Assembly: GCF_024323335.1 (NCBI RefSeq)
Contig: NC_066579.1
Span: 237,139,475 to 237,203,474 of the forward strand
DNA from: Lathyrus oleraceus
Taxonomy: Eukaryota; Streptophyta; Magnoliopsida; Fabales; Fabaceae
Reading direction: 5' to 3'
DNA: 64,000 bases
Made by a program: the position numbers and the translations under genes. Below the pieces are notes generated by a model. The model was given only the letters and a program-made list of their open reading frames with translations, ran no database searches and had not been told where the DNA came from. Each line of letters starts with the position of its first letter. Within the stretch, counting starts at the first letter, position 1. This document shows positions 20,836 through 31,789 of this stretch, piece after piece.

Positions 20836-22073
20836 TTAGATTGATGCAAAATAACAGGAATATCAACAACAGTCCAATTGTTGCTAGCCTTTCCATGCGT
20901 AACAAAATTGGTGCAGTCTTCCTCTTCATCATCCTCTAGCACAACAACTAACTGTTGTTCATTTCCATGAATGAACCTTCCACTAAGGAAGCTAAGTTGC
21001 ATATCTTTAGACCTTGCAGTTGATGAACCTTTCTCGAACCCCAAACCGGTTCTGCCTCTGTTGTCGGAGACCTCTACCATGCGCCCCCACTAATCGAAAT
21101 TATCTTCTTCTACAATCTTTTGAGCATCTTTCAACGAGGACATAGGTGCCCTAACTCTCTTTTCAGCAGCAATAGATAAGGCTTGGAACGGAGTTCCAAC
21201 CTTATCCTCAGCTTCTACGTAAGAGAAAGATGACAAGTGGCTCACCAACAACGCCTTCTCTCCTCCAACAATCACTAGCTTGCCATTCTTCACAAATTTG
21301 AGCTTCTGGTGTAAAGTTGAAGTAACAACTCCTGCCTCATGGATCCATGGCCTTCCTAACAAGAAACTGTAGGCCGGGTGGATATCCATTACTTGAAAAG
21401 TAATTTGAAAATTACTCGGACCTATCTTAACTGGAAGGTCCACTTCACCAATAACCGTTTTGCGCGAACCATCAAAAGCTTTGACAATTACACCGCTATA
21501 CCTCATGGGCGCTCCTTGGTAAGATAGCTTTGAGAAAGTTAACTTTGGAAGCACATTCAGTGACGAACCAGTGTCAACAAGCACATTTGACAAAGCATCC
21601 TCTTTGCAACTCATCGAGATGTGCAAAGCCAAATTATGATTTCTGCCGTCCTCAGAGAGTTGTTCATCATAGAAGATGAGATTATTGCAAGAAGTGATGT
21701 TAGCCACAATATAATCGAATTGATCCATTGTAACATCATGTTCTACAAAAGCTTGCTCTAGAACTCTCTGCAGTGCCTCTCTGTGCGCTTCAGAATTTAT
21801 GAGCAGAGACAACACTGAGATCTTTGAGGGGGTTTGGAGCAGCTGCTCCACCACATTAAACTCGCTTCTTTTAATTAACCGAAGTACCTCATCATCATCA
21901 TTGGGTTTCAAGTTGTTGGATTCACCAGACTTATCTTTTGAATAACCAACTGGGTTTTCAACAGGAACTTCCACTTTCTTACCCACAACTGCTTCTTCTT
22001 TATCCTTTGGGAACACCGGCCCAAACACTCGACCACTGCGGGTCACCTTAGTAACATCAACAATGCTCACCAC
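20836..22073 (-). pseudogene. Ogre-1 protease region
   Basis: The retropepsin-type aspartic protease is seen in the frame 21090-22073: the catalytic LVDTGSSLNVLP, then a flap-like region and a second part with FLLGRPWIHEAG, the usual LLGRPW ending. An acidic C-terminal tail (VLEDDEEEDC) continues at 20836-21080 to the 5' splice site. A stop at about 21090 separates the two parts. The frame upstream of 22073 runs toward gag but is broken by stops. Confidence 0.85.
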
Positions 22074-22089
22074 TGAACTAGTCGTAGGT

Positions 22090-24011
22090 AACGGGACCTA
22101 TTGACCATCCTTCATCATTGTAGCATTATACTGATACGACACAACTTTATCATATGAATACGGGATTGGGCCCGCTAACTGTATTACCAACGACGATACT
22201 GATCTTTGACTATTGTTGTTACTGGAGTCATACTGAATCACCAACTTCTCAGGCTACTTGAAAACAGGAACTATGACATTAACATCACCATCTATATGAC
22301 GGGATTGAACAATTTGGATCATGCCTTCATCCATCAGTCACTGGATGTCCTTTTTCACAACTTCGCAACCCCTCGGGTTAACACTACAAACAACACAACC
22401 GTCATGGTCGTGCTCACACTCACTTACCAAACAAACATGCTTATGCATCTGCACTAAGGACCTCTTGATAAAACGCACATCAAAAACTTTAAATTCCCCA
22501 GGACAACCATCCACCATATTCACAGAAGAAGTGGTTCAGGGATCTGTGGTGGATTCCTCGGTTGAATCAAATTCTTGAGGACTAAAGATGGGTACAACTC
22601 TGCGTATGACATAGGAATTGGGTCAAAAGAGACCTTCTTCCTCTCAAAATTATGTTGCTGGTGATGATTGTTGTTGGTATTGTTGTTGTTGTAGGTGTTA
22701 GTTTGTTGTTGTAGTTGTTGTTGTTGACGTTGGTGTTGTTGAACTGGTGTTTCTTATTGATTAGAAAATATCGGGATAACGGAAGATACTTGATGATGAT
22801 GATGTTGACGGGATGATTGATTTCTTCTAATCTGAGGTCTCCTCTGCCTCCCACTGGAAATTTCATTTGTCTCACTGTCTTTCTTCTTACCAAAATTACT
22901 ACCATACCTCTTTCTTGTTGATGCCTCATCTCTTGACAAACGTCCCTCTCGGACTCCTTCCTCAAGCCTCATCCCCATGTTTACCATTTCAGTAAAGTCA
23001 CTAGGGGCACTAGCAATCATTCGTTCATAGAAAAATGAACTCAGAGTTTTCAAGAAGATCTTTGTCATTTCTTTTTCCTCCAAAGGAGGAGTGATCTGGG
23101 AAGCCAACTCCCTCCATCGCTGCGCATACTCTTTGAATGTCTCTTTATCCTTCTGAGACATAGACCTCAACTGGTCTTTATCTGGCGCCATGTCCACATT
23201 ATACTTATACTGCTTGACAAAAGACTCCCCCAAGTAATTGAAAGTGCGAATGCTGGCACTGTCCAATCCCATGTACCAACGAAGCGCAGCGCCGATCAGA
23301 CTATCTTGGAAGTAGTGAATAAGAAATTGACCATTGTTGGTCTGAGTAGAAATCTTGAGAGCATACATCATGAGATGACTGAGCGGACAAGAGTTCCCCT
23401 TATACTTTTCAAAGTCAGGCACTTTGAACTTCACTGGGATCTTGACGTTGGGCACCAAACACAACTCGACAACACTCTTCCCAAACAAATCCTTACCTCT
23501 CAGCGTCTTCAATTCCTTGCACAACTCAAGAAACTGATCCTTCATTTCATCCATTTTCTCATAGACATCCGAACCCTCAGACGGCGCAGAGTGATAGATG
23601 GTGTCCTCTACGCGAGGCAAGGTGTGCACAACGGGAGGTGGCATGGACATGACCGGGCTAGATATCGTCATGGAAGCAAAGGTAGGCGCAAAGCCTTCGA
23701 GCACAAAGTTGGATGACATTACCCACGGGAATCTGGTAGGCATAGTTGGCGCGAAATGGGCGGTAGCAGCAAGAATGATAGAGGTAACCACCTTTGAAAT
23801 AACAGCCCTCACAGGAGAAGTTGCAGGTGTTGGAGAAGATTGCCTTTGAGTAGCAAGAACTGACTCCATCATGGCAGTCAGGCGGGCGATCTCATCCTTC
23901 AGCTCTCTGTTCTCCTTGCTCTAGGTGCTCCATGATTCTCAGATGATTGGCTCGGGTATTGTATCGGTGAGTCAGCTTGGCTAAAACACAGAAGAAATAC
24001 CAATCAGACAT
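22090..24011 (-). pseudogene. Ogre-1 gag
   Basis: The likely start is the ATG at 24009-24011, whose frame covers a short N-terminal helix. A one-base insertion near 23924 shifts it into the long frame 22754-23872. The core has the typical retrotransposon gag patterns (KFKVPDFEKYKG, RWYMGLD, FVKQYKYN, FKEYAQRWRELASQITPPL, FLKTLSSFFYERM). It is followed by basic, His-rich and Asn/Gln-rich low-complexity sequence, interrupted by a stop at 22754. Near 22340-22520 lies a Cys cluster C-x4-C-x6-C-x2-C with an EHDHDG insert, conserved in Ogre-2; no classical CCHC knuckle is seen. Confidence 0.83.
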
Positions 24012-24237
24012 CTGGCGAAAACCTGCTTATGCAAATGATGCATGAAATGCAATGCTTGATTATTTTTATTTTTCAAGAAACTTACTATATCATTTGCAAA
24101 TATATATATTTAAACGGCAATTGCAAAAATTTGATATGACCAAAAATCTCTTTTTATTTATATAAATTGGAAGGATTACACTGAGTACAATTTCAGAAAC
24201 CAAATGAAAAATAGAAGAGAAAAGGAGACTAGTCATC

Positions 24238-25734
24238 CTAAGGATCCCTAACAACAATGTCAGAAGATCTGGTTGTAGGTGTGTACTTCCTTAGAATGCA
24301 ACGAATCTCAGTCTCAAAAGAAGCCTTCTTCTGAGTCTTCTCGAGGACAAGTTGGTCAACAATCTTCTTCCAAGCAACAAAAGGTTGAGGCATGCTAGAA
24401 GATGAAACCTCTGGCTCTCTCTATCTCTTCGTCACTCGGTCTTCTAGTAGCTCAATAAGTGCATATTTGTCCTTAGATGAGTTGCTTCAACTCTTCATGC
24501 TTCTTGCTCAAAGCACGGAAACGCTCTTCCCACATATCCTTCTCTTGCTTCATCTTGATGAGCGCGTCTTCCAACTCCTCTACATCTTGGTTAAGGAGAG
24601 TTAATGGCTCAACCATAGACATAGGTCTTTCACAAGGATAAGGAATCTTCAACTCCAAAGCTCTCTTCTTCACCCAAAGAGTGTAAGCTTCCAAAGCTAC
24701 ACAATTGTGCGGACCAAGCTAGGATCTTCCTTTCCTATGCACATTATGCCAAGCAAGCATAATCTTATGCTTCAAATGTTGGGAATCTTTACCCTCTTGA
24801 TATAAAAGACCTTCTAACAAAGTGTTATTAGGCTTGTCTCTCAAGGGGAACCCAAGATGACGACGAGCCAAAGTAGGGTTGTAGTTAATTCCTCCTTGTG
24901 TACCAATGGGAGGCACATTAGAGAATTCACCACAACTATCAATAATCCCCAAACTGCTCAAAGACGGATCAAACCAAAGTATATTATCATTAGTGAGAGA
25001 CATAAGTCTCTGAGACCACCTTAGACATTGTTTGTTCTCCATAAAAGCAGGTGTCTAAGGCAAGTGCAAAATAAACCACTTGTACATAAGAGGAATGCAA
25101 CAGACAATCGTTCCACCACCTTTAGAATTCCTTAGATGCAAAGAGAAATACATATCACCCCACAAAGTAGGCACAGGTTTCCCAATCAAGAAAAGTCTAA
25201 TGGCGTTAACATGAACAAAACCATCAATGTTAGGGAACAAAGCTAATCCATAAATGAGCAACACAAAGATAGCTTCAAAAGCGTCCACACTACCGGCTTG
25301 AGCAAAAGCAGTAGCTTCCTTGATGAGGAAATCAGATGGCAACCCAAATAACCCTCCTTTCTTCACCCAATGAGCCTCTATCTCAGACTTCTTCAAGTGA
25401 AGAGCTTCAGCAATAATACTAGATCGGGGAATCTTCTCCAATCCAGTAAAAGGCACTCTACTAGAAACAGGTATCCCTAAAAGATGATAATACTCCTCCA
25501 ATGTAGGCACAAGCTGAAAATCCGAGAAAGTGAAACAACGGTAGAGAGGATCATAGAACGGCACTAGCACACTCAAAAGTCCTTCAACCACATCAGCAGA
25601 CAAGATGGACAAAACTTCCCATGACGTTGTTTAGAGTCCAAGGGATCTAATACAAAATATGCTAGCTTCCTTAACTCTTTCAAGTCAAGACATTTGAAAC
25701 TCTACTTCTTAGTGTTCCTTCGTCCACAGTCCAT
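24238..25734 (-). pseudogene. Ogre-1 ORF1
   Basis: This is the additional ORF upstream of gag that marks Ogre elements. It begins at ATG 25732-25734 (homologous to 46812 in Ogre-2), has an early stop at about 25702 and a frameshift near 25613, and then stays readable with single stops at about 25052 and 24719. The middle part (FTFSDFQLVPTLEEY..LLGIPV, ALFPNIDGFV, LRLFLIGKPVPT) resembles the plant-specific family I know as DUF7745, related to plant mobile domains. The C-terminus is a Glu/Lys-rich coiled coil (about 24500-24600). Its function in the element is unknown. Confidence 0.75.
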
Positions 25735-26578
25735 GGTCTGAAAATATTTGCAAATAATACCTCAGTTCCTTGAAATTTTCGTGTGATGAATGTTATGATG
25801 CGCATGAATGCATGAATGCAACAATCACAAATAAGGGATCATACACAAGGAAAACAAAGGTCAAGGGATGAGTCAAGTCATTATCAAGATCAATCATCCA
25901 TTTTGGTGGATTATGGTTTACACCTCATCAACACCCAAGTTCCATTGATATTGACAAGACTTGATTGGATCAACCAAGAATCGAGGGTTTGTTGTAAGTC
26001 ACGAGCATGGAGTCTGGGTAAGAACCATCCCAAAGGAGTCAACTAAGGATAAAAACCTGTAGATCATGTTCTAAAAAGTTCCCAGAGTCTTAATTCCATC
26101 TATCGGATATTACTGGTTAAGATGACTGACTCATCGACCCATAATATTCTCAAGAGAAACTCGTCTGAGTGTAGTATCGCGTAACAACTGTTATCAAGCC
26201 TACACTTGAACAGTTTCCGCACTACGTCCTAAATAGGCCAAAAGGGGGGTAAATGTTCTACAGTCCTCAGCTTCTCAGACCCAAATTAGAGATAGTAATG
26301 TCTGACCATAAATACTTGTGTGACATTTCCAAATCCAAAAGAGTCTCCACTGAGCGGATAGATCTCAAGCCAACTTGTTAAGGACTACTCCACACAAGTC
26401 GAATATGACTATACCATCCTCCTATCTTAATTGCACTCAAGTTAGGGTTAGAACTTATCTCACCACTCAGAGATCACCAAGCACAACAAGAAAATTATAT
26501 CACACATACATATATATAAACATCACATGTATACAAATATATACACACAAAAAGTAAGCTAAACACACTGGAGACTAC
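25735..26578 (-). other. Leader of Ogre-1 (primer site to ORF1)
   Basis: Non-coding, about 840 bases. It has ATGATGCGCATGAATGCATG-like words at 25793-25820, just before ORF1. No gene is seen; the equivalent region of Ogre-2 (46813-47647) is closely similar, including stop codons, so it is not a decayed gene. Confidence 0.65.
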
Positions 26579-26596
26579 TCCACAGCAGAGTCGCCA
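26579..26596 (-). other. Primer binding site of Ogre-1 (tRNA-Arg type)
   Basis: On the minus strand TGGCGACTCTGCTGTGGAG, nine bases from the 5' LTR end. One base differs from the Ogre-2 site (TGGCGACTCTGCTGGGGAG). Confidence 0.85.
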
Positions 26597-28500
26597 TTTA
26601 ATTTATGTATCGGTAAATTCATGATCATCAAGCTATGGATAAGCTAGAGACCAAATAACAAGAGTCGTCACCGCGCTTTTATTGTTGCCAAGGGAAAAGG
26701 GATAAAGTACGAACAAAACCCAAAAAGCAAGAAGTTTTCAAATCAAAACTAATAAAATGTCAGAGATTACAGGTAAGGGGGTTGGTTACACCGAGGGAAG
26801 GTGTTACCACCCAAAGTGTCCTAGGTACTCCTAGGGAGCCCTTTTTGTGTGCATATGTATTTGGTACAAAGTGATGTTTACAAACAAATAGAATGGGGGA
26901 TGAGAAAAGAATTCATTAATTATATTTTTGTGTTTGGCAAGACCTTCGCTCTTGTGCCTACGTACCAACATAAGAATGAGGGATCAAAACCTCGTAGTTC
27001 GTGATACAAACTTCAAAGTGGATGCATTGCTTTTAACAAAAAATTAAGTTTGAAAGGCAAAAGGCCTAAAAATGGTTTGAATGAGTTAGTTCTTTTTGGC
27101 TTTTTGAAAGTTTAATTCAAGTATAGTTAAGTTTATTTACAAGTTTGATTTAAGAAAAGAAGTTTGAAAATGCAATGGCATAAGGCGAAAGTTTCTATCT
27201 TTTTTACAAAGTGGTCAAAGTTTAGAACAAAATAAGTTCAATCAAAGAAGGTTTTGAAAAAAGGAGGGAGATGTTTTGAAATTAAAGAAATAGGGAGAAT
27301 ATGAAGAGACGAATCCTATGTACAAAATTAAAAGTTAAGAGTTGAAAATATCTGACCAAATGGGTAGCAACCCAATAGACAAGAATGTCAATAGAAACCC
27401 AGAATTCCCTTGGACTTTTAGAATTAAGCAACACACAAATGCATAATTATATTATCTTGGAGAGAAAGGCATAAAATAAAGATGGCCACATCCGAGCTTA
27501 TCCATTCCATGATCTTCTTCAAGGTAGCCCATGTAACAGATGAATTCCACAAGTCACATGTTCAAAATAACAGCTTCACAATGATCATGTTGCAGATGAA
27601 CTTAGAGAGATCTTGAATGATGTATCAGATGAAGTTTCAAATTGTAAGCACTTGTTTTCTCAATGAGTTGGCATTGGCCAAGTCCTTTAGCATAGGAATG
27701 TTGCCTAAGTTCTAAGTCCATTTGTCAAAGATCAAGCCAACAGTCCACATAAAAGTTTTTTAGGGTTTTTGTTGTTATTATGTACATTAATGGTCAAAGA
27801 CCACACAAACAAGCAAAGCACAAACAAAATATATCACACAATATGGTCCAAGTGGAAAAAGTGAAAATTGCATTAACATAAACAATTAGAATGATATGAA
27901 CAATGGAAAATGTATAAAAGCTAGAATTAAATGACATTAAATTAAAGGGCTTGAAATTAAAAGTTAGTAGTTAATAGGTTAGATGTTAATATTGTTTTGT
28001 TTTTGCTTTTCATTCTTAGACATTCTTTGGAGAACACTTAACCCACTTATCACAAGCATGGATCCTTTAACCAAGACATCTTCCAAAGGAAGGAAAAAAG
28101 GCCAAGTTTCCACACAATACCATGAAAGAGGTGAGACTTACAATCTCACTAACTAGAATGCTATGCCTTTTATGTCACAAATTTAGCGCTATGTTAAGCA
28201 ATCGTAATTGGACTTATGTAGAAGTCACAACTATTTGAGGTCGGGCAATAGAATTTTGGTGTTAATGCATGTTAGAGACCTAGTATTATGAACTATGCTC
28301 ATGAAACATACCACACACAAAAAGAATATGCAAAAGGTCTGGCCTAATCTCATCCATACTCATGTTAATTTTTGAATCAACTAGCTCTAGGACTTTGAGA
28401 TATCATAGGCCAAATGAGATGAATGCATAAAGAAGGGGAATGGGATGAAGTGGGAGGGGAATAAATGAAATCTTAAATTGATCAAAGGAGGACTTTTACC

Positions 28501-28576
28501 AAATTAATATCATTCATTCATTTTGGGAGATGGAATGTACATTCCATCAATCCCCTAAATCCAATGATATTAATTT
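28501..28576 (-). other. Long conserved hairpin in Ogre-1 LTR
   Basis: The outer arms AAATTAATATCATT (28501-28514) and their perfect complement (28563-28576) enclose GGGA/TCCC and a perfect 20-bp palindrome GATGGAATGTACATTCCATC (28529-28548). The position is about 1.2 kb downstream of the TATA box, inside the transcribed LTR. Copies are at 33693-33762, 51073-51148 and 54249-54318. Confidence 0.8.
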
Positions 28577-29785
28577 GAGAAAGTCAAATCAACCTTGATC
28601 AAGGCCCAACAACAAGAGTCAAACATAAACAAGTCATCACAGTTGGTCAACAAAATTATTTGGCATTTATTCCAATTAAAGATACTAAAATAATGCATTT
28701 AAATTAAATATGGTTTTTTAAATTCCTAAAACCTCATCAAAACACTAAATAAATGGCCATGAGATTTATCATTGGTCAAACAAGGTCAAAGGACCTTGGA
28801 GAAAATTTTTCAGATTTTTTAAAGACTTAAAAGTATTTTTAAACAATTAAAAACAAATGAAAATCAATTAAATCATGAAAAATATTAATAATGATCCAAA
28901 AATAATTTTAATTCAGAATATGAAATAGGAAAATATTTGAATTTTTTTGGTGAAACTCTCATATTTTTTGCATCAATATTAAAATTAATATGAAATAATG
29001 AAAATAAAGCAATTCAAATGAAATTCAAATAATCAATAAAAAATGTGGACCACTTGATCTCCCTCATTAATTGAGGTGGCAGATCAAGTGGCCACCAACG
29101 CGCGTTCCATGTTGCGCCTGAGTCAAACGTCCAGACGCTTGGTAATTAAAATGTAGGCTCATGATTAAAACAAATTGAACTCATCTAATGGCTCAGGACC
29201 ACGCCACATCATTGCCGGAGCAAAGCGCTGGTCGTCTTCTCAGGCGACCTTGGTCGGACTGGTCCATTCATCAGCACATCATAAATGAAAAAGGAGGACA
29301 TGATTTGAAAGGAAAAATGGTGTAGATCACGAATATCACCTCAATTTTAACTAACTCCTCACAGATAGAAAGATATGAGGAGTTGAAATTTGAGGTATGT
29401 CAACTGAGTTGCTTCGATTTGACCTTTAATCAACTCAATCTTCTTGCCTATATTGGTAGGACTTCAGACAACCAGAGAATCAAGAGAATTGATCAAGATT
29501 GAGAGAGAATCTAAGAGATTAAATTTTCTGGAAAATACCTTCAATGCAGGTCTGGATTCAACTGTTCTTGCCTTGGCTCGTGCTTGATCTCACTCAGAAT
29601 GCTTGCAGAAGTAGAATGAAATGCACAAAAGGTATTGGATCCCTGGAGTTTTGAATCTCAAAACAGTGAGATTCAAAATTAATTTCGAGATGAAATTCTC
29701 AAGTTTATCCTCTCAAATGGAAGGGTTAGGGGTTTAGGATCAAAGTTGGCGCGAATGTGTGTTTAATTCTGATGCTAGAGGGCTC

Positions 29786-29793
29786 TATTTATA
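29786..29793 (-). promoter_or_regulatory. TATA box of Ogre-1 LTR
   Basis: TATAAATA on the minus strand (context AACTATAAATAGAGCCC). The inverted repeat CATGGGC-8 bases-GCCCATG (29862-29883) lies just upstream. Confidence 0.7.
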
Positions 29794-31293
29794 GTTGCAG
29801 CTCATGATATTTGCACCTTCAAATTCACTTTCCAAAATTGGCAAATGATGATGCATGGGTGCATGGGCGTGCACAGGCCCATGAGATCATTGCTTAAGGT
29901 CCATAAATGAATGTGAGAGAGTCTTAAATCAACTTGGATTGCAAGGCAAGTGTGTGTGAAGATTTGAAGTTTGATCTTTGCCACATGATGATACCATGTT
30001 CATGCCATGCGCAGCCCTAATAATTCTTGTCCAAAATGGATGAACTTGGACTTTTTGGAAAGTTTAGATCAAGGGGAACAACTTTCATGTTCAACACTTT
30101 TCCATTTTGACCTTGTATAATGATGAATTTTGAGGTGGAAGTTTGGAAATTTCAACATGTTGAAATTTTTTCTAAGTGTCAAGCCATATATCTCAATAAT
30201 CCACCTTGCTTAACTTTTTATGTGAGCTTCAAATGAGAAACGTGTCTTCATAAAAGTTGTAGCTCTTCCAAAGACCTTAAAAATGGTCACCAATTGCATG
30301 TACTTTGGATTTTAAGTGATAGAGTTATGCATTTTTGAAGTTTGGAAAAATCACTTGTTCAACGGTATAATGTAGCCTCATATCACATGCTCATAAAAGT
30401 TGCATTAGCTCTCACTCGAAACATCAAAGTTGAAGTATACATATTTAATTTGATTGTGAAACTTGTAAATCGTTTATATCATAAAAATTGAGCAAGTTAT
30501 GGCCTTGGGAAGTTCACTTTCAAATTAGGGTTTAGACAAAATGACCGATAATGTTTCAACATAGAAAATGATTTTCCAAGCAAAACTAGATCTAGGTCTC
30601 AACATGAAAGTTGTTTGGAATGTCATTTAGGGTAAGTTTTCTCTTGAAATAATTTTCATATGGTGAAAATTGTAGGAGATAGGGTATAGGGAGACCCAGT
30701 TTTTATTAGATGAATTCATCTGGCCAACCACCATCAACTAACTTGCCAATATTCAATTCTCTTGACTTTATAGGCTCATGGTAGTTAATATATGCATAAT
30801 ATTATGAAAGTTTAAGGGCTCCTTGAGAAATTTGATCAATTGGTGAGTTAGCTTGTTGGAGAAGTTACTCAAGATACCCAGTCAAACTAGGGTTTCCAAG
30901 GCAAATCACCCTCAAACTCTCGAAGAAAACTTGATCAATATAACATGTAGGAATCAATGGAACTCATATATGATGCCCATAACCATTCTGGTATCAATTT
31001 AATGGTTGTGCTCTTTGTCATGGGGGTCTCAAACCCGAGATATGAACTTGATAGATCAATGGAGATCATGCCCTACCTAAAAAAGAGTTAGGCAAATGCA
31101 AAGACATATTTTTGGTATTTTGTTTAGTAAAATGATAATATACAAGTATGATACAATCACAAAGTACTTGGTGATCTCTCCCAAAACAAACCCAATGAAG
31201 GAGGGATAAGGAGGATGTCAAGGTATGATCCCAATGCTAATGCTTATGATGAAATTGCATGAGGGATCTTAAGGTCAAAATTGGGGTCTTACA

Positions 31294-31789
31294 GAGACAT
31301 TCTCATGGATGATGTCTTGGTTTAAGGATTCATACTTGTGAATGAATAGTTGAGTGTTCTCCAAAGAATGACTTAAACAATTAAAACACTTCACTAACAT
31401 TTGACTAACCATTGACTAACTTTTATTAATGTTGCTTTACTTTCAATTCATTTACTTAATGTAATTTAAACTTTAGTACCTTTATCCTTTATTTCCATTT
31501 ACATTTCATACAACTTATTTATGTTTCAAGTACTTTTCACTTTGCTCATTTTAGCCATATCTTGTGATTGTATATATTATTTGCTTATTTTGACTTTGTT
31601 TGTGGTCTTAGGACCTTAAACACACATAATAACAACAAAAAGCTTGAAAACATATTGGTGGACTATTGGACTTGATCTGAACTTTTGGACTTAAAACTAG
31701 ACAACACTCCATATGCTAAAGGAATTTGCCAATGCGACTGAGCTATCTTTGACATTGCCTTTCATCTTATGCAAGCATAGACTGCCACA
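31294..31789 (+). mobile_element. Plus-strand Ogre-like LTR, second fragment
   Basis: The sequence from GAGACATTCTC onward matches the solo LTR near 51545-51990 (for example TTGAGTGTTCTCCAAAGAATG and GGACTTGATCTGAA-like words). It lies between Ogre-1's LTR end and Ogre-2's LTR start and continues at 56761. The piece equivalent to solo positions about 50403-51545 is missing. No gene. Confidence 0.75.

Larger units (their letters stand above)
17091..31293 (-). mobile_element. Ogre-1: Ogre-like Ty3/gypsy element lacking its 3' end
   Basis: This minus-strand element has its 5' LTR at 26606-31293, a tRNA-Arg primer site, ORF1, gag, protease, an intron, RT-RNase H, archaeal-type RNase H and integrase. 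ORF1 and the intron between PR and RT identify the Ogre lineage of the Tat clade. It ends about 35 bp beyond the integrase stop, directly against truncated Copia A. The 3' untranslated region and 3' LTR that an intact element has are missing. Each coding module has only a few stops or shifts, so it is less decayed than Ogre-2. Confidence 0.88.
26606..31293 (-). repeat. 5' LTR of Ogre-1
   Basis: The LTR is 4688 bp, running on the plus strand from TGTATCGGTAAATTC to GGGTCTTACA. On the minus strand U3 is about 1.5 kb and is followed by a very long transcribed part. It contains a TATA box (29786), a CATGGGC/GCCCATG inverted repeat about 70 bp upstream of it, a long hairpin (28501-28576) and a primer-site-like word with one mismatch (26661-26670). 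The right flank is the second fragment of the older plus-strand LTR. I see no gene within it. Confidence 0.9.

Noticed and set aside
22582..22965. Asn/Thr-rich 127-codon minus ORF
   Set aside because: It is an out-of-frame reading of the low-complexity C-terminal part of Ogre-1 gag; the gag frame has clear homology to other copies.
28501..28576. Miniature inverted-repeat DNA transposon (MITE)
   Set aside because: It is present at the same place in all LTR copies, has no target duplication and no empty site, so it is part of the LTR.
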